From contig JAQVSX010000045.1 of NCBI GenBank assembly GCA_028700355.1, positions 1 through 6,142 on the forward strand: a stretch of DNA of 6,142 nt, read 5' to 3'. The translations under genes and the position numbers were made by a program. The notes under the pieces were generated by a model that saw only the letters and a program-made list of their open reading frames with translations, was not told the DNA's origin and did not search any database. This DNA comes from Clostridia bacterium. GTDB lineage: Bacteria; Bacillota; Clostridia; Christensenellales; HGM11417. Positions 1 to 4,315 of this stretch are shown in pieces (position 1 is the stretch's first letter; each line of letters begins with the position of its first letter).

Positions 1-1857
1 GGGCAAATTGAAACAAAAACTGCTTATCTGCTTTGCTGCGCTGTAACATTGCCGTCTGTGCTGATACTGCTGTTTGATATAAAAAAATACGGCAAAAGGG
101 GCATTTATTTGCTGTTGTGCGCTGCGCTTACATTATTGCCGATAATAATAGAGCCGCTTAATGTGTTATGGCATTTAGGCTCTTACGCCGGTTTTCCTTT
201 AAGGCTGGGCTTTATAACATGCTTTATGCCGCTTTTTATTTCTGCCGCCGTTTTTAATGAAATGGGCAGCCATAGCAGCGGCGCAGTTAAAGCGGATTAT
301 AATTATAAAAAATTACTTTACTTAATATTTTGCATTTTATCTGTATGTGCATTTTATTATTTATATTCACTAAGCTTAAAAAACTATAAAGACGATATAA
401 TATATTCCGGTTACCTGCTCGAAATACTGCCCGATGCATTTGCAAAATTGGCAATATTGTTTTTAATACTTGCCGCCGTATATTTTGTAATAATGCTGGG
501 CATAAGACTAAAATTATTAAAAATAAACGTTGCTGCGGCGCTTTTAGCTTTAATTGTCATTACCGAAGCGCTGACAAATTTTGAAATGTTTGTCGCCTCT
601 AAAAAGACTGATAATACCGAATTTGCGGGCAGGCTTGAATTATCGCAGACTCTTAAAGAAATTGATAGCGGTAATTACAGGGTAAAAGACTTTGCACTGT
701 TTGACAAACATAATACAAGCATAATCAGCGGCAATTCTTTTAATCATTACACCTCTTTAACCAACAAATATGCCGCCGCCTCGCTTGAAAGGCTTGGCTA
801 TACCAAGGCATGGCTTTGGATAAGCAATGTATCGGGAACTGTATTTTCCGACAGCCTGCTATCACACAAATATGTAATCAATAAGGGCGAAATTACAAAC
901 AGTTATCTTGAATATGTCGGCGAAAGCTCTGAATATGATATTTACCGCAATCCTTACAGCTTAGATATGGGGATAATCACGCAAAGCGGCGCATTTGAAT
1001 CTGAGCAGAGAGCCCCCTTAAAGTATCAGGACGAGCTGTTTAAACATATAACAGCAAGCAATCTGTTTACCTTTTATGATTACGAAACGCTTGGAATTAA
1101 CATTGATACCGCAAACGGAATAACTTATTTTAACGCAAAAAATTCTTCTCCCGTTATTTATTATGATATTTTTGTAAGTGAAAAACAGGTGCTTTATTTT
1201 GATATAGATACAATTTACAGCAACAGCATAAATGTTAAGGTAAACGGCGCAAGCGTGATAAGCAATTACCCGAATAACGATTGCAACGGAATTATTGAAC
1301 TCGGAGTATTTGAAAACGAAAATGTATATGTGGAATTGAAATTAGAATCTGATATCACGGCAAACAGTATCGAGCTTGGCGGGCTGCTGTTAAATAAAAT
1401 GAACGAATTAAAACAATATGCCCTTTCTGCTGACAGTGCGAATTTTGGCGGCGGCAAATATGTTATCACCGCAGATAACGTTTCAGGCGGCAGCAGTCTT
1501 ATACTTTCCGTCCCCTATGATGAGGGCTTTACCTGTTATGTCAACGGTAATAAAAAAGATATAAAACTAACCTGTGAAGGCTTTATGCTTGTTGAATTAG
1601 ATGAAGGCGATAATATTGCGGAATTTGTTTATTACCCCAAAGGTTTAAGCGGGGGCATTGCTGCTTTTGCGGTGGGTATACTGCTGATTGCATTTATTAT
1701 TTTTTTAAAGGGCGGCTTTAAATTCAAACCGTCAAAAAAAATGAGCGCCGTAACAGAAAATATTTGCTATTATGCTTTTATCGCTATTACTATAGCGTCA
1801 TTTGCCGTTATGATTGTATTTCCCGTTGCGGCATTTTTCGTCAAAGTTTTTATTTAA
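1..1857 (+). CDS. YfhO-family multi-pass membrane protein, 5'-truncated by window edge
   Basis: The frame is open from base 1 (618 codons visible, then TAA), so the gene begins outside the window; the TTG at 49 is internal, not a start. Residue numbers are from base 1. About six hydrophobic helices lie at roughly 8-25, 34-52, 69-86, 105-123, 147-167 and 176-193. A long non-membrane region (about 195-550) follows, then two C-terminal helices (about 551-571 and 588-614). The motif WHLGSYAGFPLRLGFI after helix 2, the phrase NSFNHYTSLTNKY, the NPYSLDMG segment, and the C-terminal beta region VPYDEGFTCYVNGNK (504-518) followed by YYPKGLSGG are typical of YfhO (PF09586). YfhO proteins are large envelope proteins; Bacillus YfhO is linked to lipoteichoic acid glycosylation. 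The exact substrate here is unknown. The N-terminal part, where a glycosyltransferase-like catalytic region would lie, is missing. No terminator lies between this gene and the SRP promoter 15 bases downstream. Family assignment is firm; function is only inferred. Confidence 0.9.
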   Translation, partial: GQIETKTAYLLCCAVTLPSVLILLFDIKKYGKRGIYLLLCAALTLLPIIIEPLNVLWHLGSYAGFPLRLGFITCFMPLFISAAVFNEMGSHSSGAVKADYNYKKLLYLIFCILSVCAFYYLYSLSLKNYKDDIIYSGYLLEILPDAFAKLAILFLILAAVYFVIMLGIRLKLLKINVAAALLALIVITEALTNFEMFVASKKTDNTEFAGRLELSQTLKEIDSGNYRVKDFALFDKHNTSIISGNSFNHYTSLTNKYAAASLERLGYTKAWLWISNVSGTVFSDSLLSHKYVINKGEITNSYLEYVGESSEYDIYRNPYSLDMGIITQSGAFESEQRAPLKYQDELFKHITASNLFTFYDYETLGINIDTANGITYFNAKNSSPVIYYDIFVSEKQVLYFDIDTIYSNSINVKVNGASVISNYPNNDCNGIIELGVFENENVYVELKLESDITANSIELGGLLLNKMNELKQYALSADSANFGGGKYVITADNVSGGSSLILSVPYDEGFTCYVNGNKKDIKLTCEGFMLVELDEGDNIAEFVYYPKGLSGGIAAFAVGILLIAFIIFLKGGFKFKPSKKMSAVTENICYYAFIAITIASFAVMIVFPVAAFFVKVFI

Positions 1858-1872
1858 TATTTTAAAAAAGCC

Positions 1873-1901
1873 TTGCAAATCAGGGCAAAATAATGTATAA
1901 T
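1873..1901 (+). promoter_or_regulatory. Sigma-A type promoter of the SRP RNA gene
   Basis: TTGCAA at 1873-1878 (4 of 6 match to TTGACA) and a perfect TATAAT at 1896-1901 are separated by exactly 17 bases. The -10 ends six bases before G1908, the first base of the SRP RNA closing helix, so the predicted transcription start coincides with the expected RNA 5' end. A near-consensus vegetative promoter fits a highly expressed housekeeping RNA. Confidence 0.88.
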
Positions 1902-1907
1902 CATATA

Positions 1908-2180
1908 GCTGTGCTAAGCGGGGAGCTAGCGGTGCCCTGCACCTACAATCCGCTACAGTAGGGCTGATATGTCGGTCTCGAATCGGGTTTTTGCGGGCTG
2001 GTCATTGTAAGGAATGTTGATGATAAGGTCTTATGCAACAGTCGGCTGTGAACCGTGTCAGAGCAGGAATGCAGCAGCACTAAGCGGTTTAGATTGTGTG
2101 CCATAAGGAAGCTTTATAGGAGTTACCTGCAATATTACCGCCGCGGGAACGCTTTACAAAACCGACTGCACAGCATTTTT
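1908..2180 (+). ncRNA. ffs: Signal recognition particle RNA, large bacterial type (with Alu domain)
   Basis: This is the RNA scaffold of the signal recognition particle, which with Ffh targets nascent membrane and secreted proteins to the Sec machinery. The 5' part (1911-1970) has the characteristic large-type Alu-domain sequence, including GGTGCCCTGCACC, CAATCCGCTA and AGGGCTGA. The closing helix is visible: GCTGTGC at 1908-1914 is the exact reverse complement of GCACAGC at 2168-2174, followed by a T-run (2176-2182). The Ffh-binding helix 8 lies at about 2051-2089: AACCG pairs with CGGTT, enclosing CAGA, a GCA/TGC stem capped by the GGAA tetraloop at 2066-2069, and the conserved AGCAGCAC. 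The length of about 270 nt matches the Bacillus/Clostridium large form, not the roughly 110-nt Escherichia coli form. The apical stem differs from the common TCC/GGA pairing but is fully compensated. The 3' end is uncertain by a few bases. Confidence 0.96.
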
Positions 2181-2188
2181 TTAGCAAT

Positions 2189-2229
2189 AAAGGGTTTAAA
2201 TTAATTAAAATTAATTTAAACCCTTTTTT
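2189..2229 (+). terminator. Intrinsic terminator after the SRP RNA
   Basis: A 16-bp perfect inverted repeat (2189-2204 with 2211-2226) has GGG/CCC near its base, an otherwise AT-only stem and a short loop at 2205-2210. It runs into a T-tract at 2224-2229. On the plus strand this has the form of a Rho-independent terminator. It probably ends SRP RNA transcription and any read-through from the upstream YfhO-family gene, and insulates the repair operon promoter downstream. On the minus strand there is no good T-run, and no gene needs it. Confidence 0.88.
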
Positions 2230-2261
2230 AATTATTTTAATTAAATTTATCAAAAAAATTT

Positions 2262-2273
2262 AAACAAATGTTT
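2262..2273. promoter_or_regulatory. Possible LexA-like operator (degenerate SOS box)
   Basis: The dyad AAACA-AA-TGTTT has perfect 5-bp arms and overlaps the -35 region of the repair operon. Extended to 2261-2274 it agrees with the Bacillus-type LexA/DinR consensus CGAACRNRYGTTYG at all positions except the first two bases (TA instead of CG). The loss of that G turns the normally important GAAC half-site into AAAC, and the region is very AT-rich, so chance is a real alternative. The position over a promoter for predicted DNA repair genes is what makes it worth listing. A second overlapping inverted repeat, AACAAAT at 2263-2269 and ATTTGTT at 2282-2288, could instead be a site for another repressor. 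Confidence 0.3.
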
Positions 2274-2300
2274 GTATTTTTATTTGTTATGTGATATAAT
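2272..2300 (+). promoter_or_regulatory. Extended -10 promoter of the radical SAM/DUF4130 operon
   Basis: A perfect TATAAT lies at 2295-2300, preceded by TGA at 2292-2294 (the TGn extended -10 signature). A weak -35, TTGTAT, lies at 2272-2277 with a 17-base spacer. Transcription would start at about 2306-2308, on or next to the first ATG of the downstream gene (2307), leaving little or no 5' leader. Confidence 0.78.
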
Positions 2301-2306
2301 AAGTAT

Positions 2307-3554
2307 ATGCTTGATTCTATAATGTCTAAGCTGAATATTTTGGCGGAAGGCGCAAAATATGATATAAGCTGTTCGTCGTCGGGAAGTTCCCGTAAGCAGA
2401 TTAAAGGCGGTTTGGGAAACGCAAAAATGTGCGGCATTTGCCATAGCTTTACCTCAGACGGCAGATGCATTTCTTTGCTTAAAACGCTTATGTCTAACGA
2501 TTGCTCTTTTGACTGCCTTTACTGCGGATGCAGGAGAAGCAACGATATAGAGCGGGCTTCCTTTACCCCTAAGGAAATATGCGAGCTTACAGTTAATTTT
2601 TATAAAAGAAATTATATAGAAGGGCTGTTTTTATCTTCTGCGGTGGAAAAAAACCCCGAATATACTATGCAAAAACTTGTAGATACCGTTATTATGCTGC
2701 GCAAAGATTATAATTTTAACGGCTATATACATTTAAAGGGAATACCCTCCGCCCCATACGAATTGATTTTAAAGGGTGCGGCGCATGCCGACAGAATGAG
2801 TTTTAATATAGAGCTGCCCTCTGAGCAAAGTTTAAAGCTGCTTGCACCTCAAAAAAACAAAGACGGCATTGTGCGCCCTATGCAAAGCCTTGCTCAGATT
2901 TATATCGGGCAGGGCAGAAAAAAGGTGCTTATACCCGCAGGGCAGACTACTCAAATGATTATCGGCGCTTCGCCTGAAAGCGACGGTCAGATTATACGCT
3001 TAACTCAGGCGCTATATAATAATTACAGATTAAAAAGAGTGTATTATTCTTCTTATATTCCTGTAAATACAGGTAATTCACTGCTTCCACAGCAAAAAAG
3101 CAATTTGATAAGGGAACACAGGCTTTATCAGGCAGATTGGCTTTTAAGGTTTTACGGTTTTTCGGCGCAGGAGCTTATTGCGCAAGGCGAAAATTTTTCC
3201 GAAGAATTTGACCCTAAATGCTGGTGGGCAATAAAAAATTATCATAATTTTCCCGTAGAAATAAATAAAGCTCCGCTGGAAATGCTTTTAAGAGTGCCGG
3301 GCATAGGGGCGGTCAGCGCATATAAAATTGTCAATGCGAGGAAATTTGCCGTTCTTGATTTTGAAGACCTTAAAAAAATGCGGGTAACGCTTAAAAGGGC
3401 GCAGCATTTTATTACCTGCAAGGGAAAATTTATCGGAGTTAACACAAGCGAAACCGCAGTAAAGGGCGCACTGCTTTACGGCGGAGACAGAGCAAAACAG
3501 CTAAGCTTTTTTGATAACGATACCGCTGTTAGCGTTATCAGCGGACAGCTTTAA
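2307..3554 (+). CDS. Putative DNA modification/repair radical SAM protein
   Basis: This 415-residue protein matches the family annotated as putative DNA modification/repair radical SAM protein (TIGR03916-type) along its whole length. Near the N-terminus it has the family phrase ILAEGAKYDISCSSSGSS, then GICHSFTSDGRCISLLK. The canonical radical SAM 4Fe-4S motif CX3CX2C follows at C66, C70 and C73, within DCSFDCLYCGCRRSND. Further family stretches are FYKRNYIEGLFLSSAVE, GYIHLKGIPSAP, PAGQTTQMIIGASPESD (210-226) and REHRLYQADWLLRFYGF (269-285). A helix-hairpin-helix DNA-binding motif, LLRVPGIGAVSA, sits near 327-338. It should therefore reductively cleave S-adenosylmethionine and act on DNA in the cytoplasm; the true reaction is unknown to my knowledge. 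Extra cysteines C42, C45, C54 and C75 crowd the cluster region. No Shine-Dalgarno precedes ATG2307 or the in-frame ATG2322. The first is chosen because it coincides with the predicted transcript start. It forms an operon with the next gene, 8 bases downstream. The family call is firm; the start is moderately sure. Confidence 0.94.
   Translation: MLDSIMSKLNILAEGAKYDISCSSSGSSRKQIKGGLGNAKMCGICHSFTSDGRCISLLKTLMSNDCSFDCLYCGCRRSNDIERASFTPKEICELTVNFYKRNYIEGLFLSSAVEKNPEYTMQKLVDTVIMLRKDYNFNGYIHLKGIPSAPYELILKGAAHADRMSFNIELPSEQSLKLLAPQKNKDGIVRPMQSLAQIYIGQGRKKVLIPAGQTTQMIIGASPESDGQIIRLTQALYNNYRLKRVYYSSYIPVNTGNSLLPQQKSNLIREHRLYQADWLLRFYGFSAQELIAQGENFSEEFDPKCWWAIKNYHNFPVEINKAPLEMLLRVPGIGAVSAYKIVNARKFAVLDFEDLKKMRVTLKRAQHFITCKGKFIGVNTSETAVKGALLYGGDRAKQLSFFDNDTAVSVISGQL
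3512..3544 (+). other. Two mutually exclusive RNA hairpins at the end of the radical SAM gene
   Basis: TGATAACG (3512-3519) is the exact reverse complement of CGTTATCA (3533-3540), an 8-bp stem with a 13-nt loop. CCGCTG (3523-3528) pairs exactly with CAGCGG (3539-3544). The two stems share bases 3539-3540, so they cannot form together. They lie inside coding sequence, 19 bases before the start codon of the second cistron. They may affect its translation or mRNA stability, or may be coincidental. Confidence 0.3.
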
Positions 3555-3557
3555 GGG
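3553..3557 (+). promoter_or_regulatory. Ribosome binding site of the DUF4130-family gene
   Basis: AAGGG overlaps the TAA stop of the upstream radical SAM gene and sits five bases before ATG3563. It is a partial match to AAGGAGG. It supports ATG3563 as the start and fits coupled translation, because ribosomes ending the first cistron finish directly on this site. Confidence 0.55.
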
Positions 3558-3562
3558 TTTAT

Positions 3563-4315
3563 ATGGTTGCGTGTATATTTGACGGTACAATAGAAAGTTT
3601 TTTTACAGCCGTATTCGATTTTTATAAGGGCAATATTACCCCTGATGTTTTTTGCTGCAAAGAGCCTTTGCAGACAGTATTTGATATGCAGATAATCAGG
3701 GTAACCTCGCAAAAAGAAAAGGCTGAGAGAATAAGGTGCTGCATATTAAAAAATGTTAAGGTTGAGGGCTACCGCCATTTGCTTTATGCGTACAGAAGCT
3801 GTAAGGAGAATAAATATAAAATTATTTACGACTATTTGACGGTAATATTTAAGTATGGCAAAGACGCTCCCTTTATGCTGAGCGATAAAAGAGTAATAAG
3901 CTTTTTTGACATCAGCCGGGCTGTAGCTCTTGAATGTCATAGAATGCAAGGATTTATTCATTTTAAGGAGTGCGGCGGCGGCATTTTTTATGCTGATTAC
4001 GCACCCGATAACGATATTACCGAATTTATTATGCCCCATTTTTGTAAAAGATTTAACTCTATGCCTTTTGTGATACACGATGTCAAGCGCAATATTGCAG
4101 GTATTTATAATAAAAAGGAACATAAAATATTTTACAATTTAGATGTTTTTAATATCTGCCAATCGGAAAATGAACAGCGGTTTTTAAAAATATGGAAGAT
4201 GTATTATAATACCGTTTCCATAAAACAGCGCAAAAATACCCGTCTTATGAAAAGGTTTATGCCCGTAAGATATTGGAAATTTATGCCCGAAAAGCAAGAT
4301 AATAACGATTTTTAA
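3563..4315 (+). CDS. DUF4130-family probable DNA metabolism protein, partner of the radical SAM protein
   Basis: This 250-residue soluble protein, lacking a signal peptide or membrane helix, matches the 'probable DNA metabolism protein' family (TIGR03915/DUF4130). That family is nearly always encoded beside the radical SAM protein seen upstream. Visible signatures are the N-terminal FDGTIESFFTAVFDFY (6-21), QKEKAERI (50-57), the core ALECHRMQGFIHF (122-134), YADYAPDNDI (143-152), HFCKRF (159-164), FVIHDVKRNIAGIY (169-182) and a basic C-terminal end RFMPVRYWKFMPE (231-243). In many proteobacteria the same domain is fused to a UdgX-like uracil-DNA glycosylase domain. Here the protein ends after the DUF4130 region, as is usual for the stand-alone form. 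It has ten cysteines, including adjacent pairs at 31-32 and 59-60. A role in repair or modification of DNA with the radical SAM partner is inferred from context; the catalytic activity is unknown. The start is supported by family alignment and a ribosome site five bases upstream. Its stop overlaps the stop of the convergent gene. Confidence 0.92.
   Translation: MVACIFDGTIESFFTAVFDFYKGNITPDVFCCKEPLQTVFDMQIIRVTSQKEKAERIRCCILKNVKVEGYRHLLYAYRSCKENKYKIIYDYLTVIFKYGKDAPFMLSDKRVISFFDISRAVALECHRMQGFIHFKECGGGIFYADYAPDNDITEFIMPHFCKRFNSMPFVIHDVKRNIAGIYNKKEHKIFYNLDVFNICQSENEQRFLKIWKMYYNTVSIKQRKNTRLMKRFMPVRYWKFMPEKQDNNDF

Noticed and set aside
49..51. TTG at 49 as the start codon of the YfhO-family gene
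   Set aside because: The same frame is open to base 1 and the upstream residues continue a hydrophobic helix. The family is much longer than 602 residues, so the gene is truncated by the window edge.
1908..2180. A riboswitch or T-box leader for the downstream radical SAM gene
   Set aside because: The sequence has the complete SRP RNA landmarks (Alu domain, GGAA-capped helix 8, closing helix) and is separated from the downstream gene by a terminator and a new promoter.
2237..2470. 77-codon minus-strand reading frame across the operon promoter
   Set aside because: It overlaps conserved coding sequence of the radical SAM gene and the promoter, with no family similarity; its tail is translated AT-rich intergenic sequence.
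3746..4123. 125-codon minus-strand reading frame opposite the DUF4130 gene
   Set aside because: It lies wholly antisense to a gene with clear family motifs and shows no recognisable domain.
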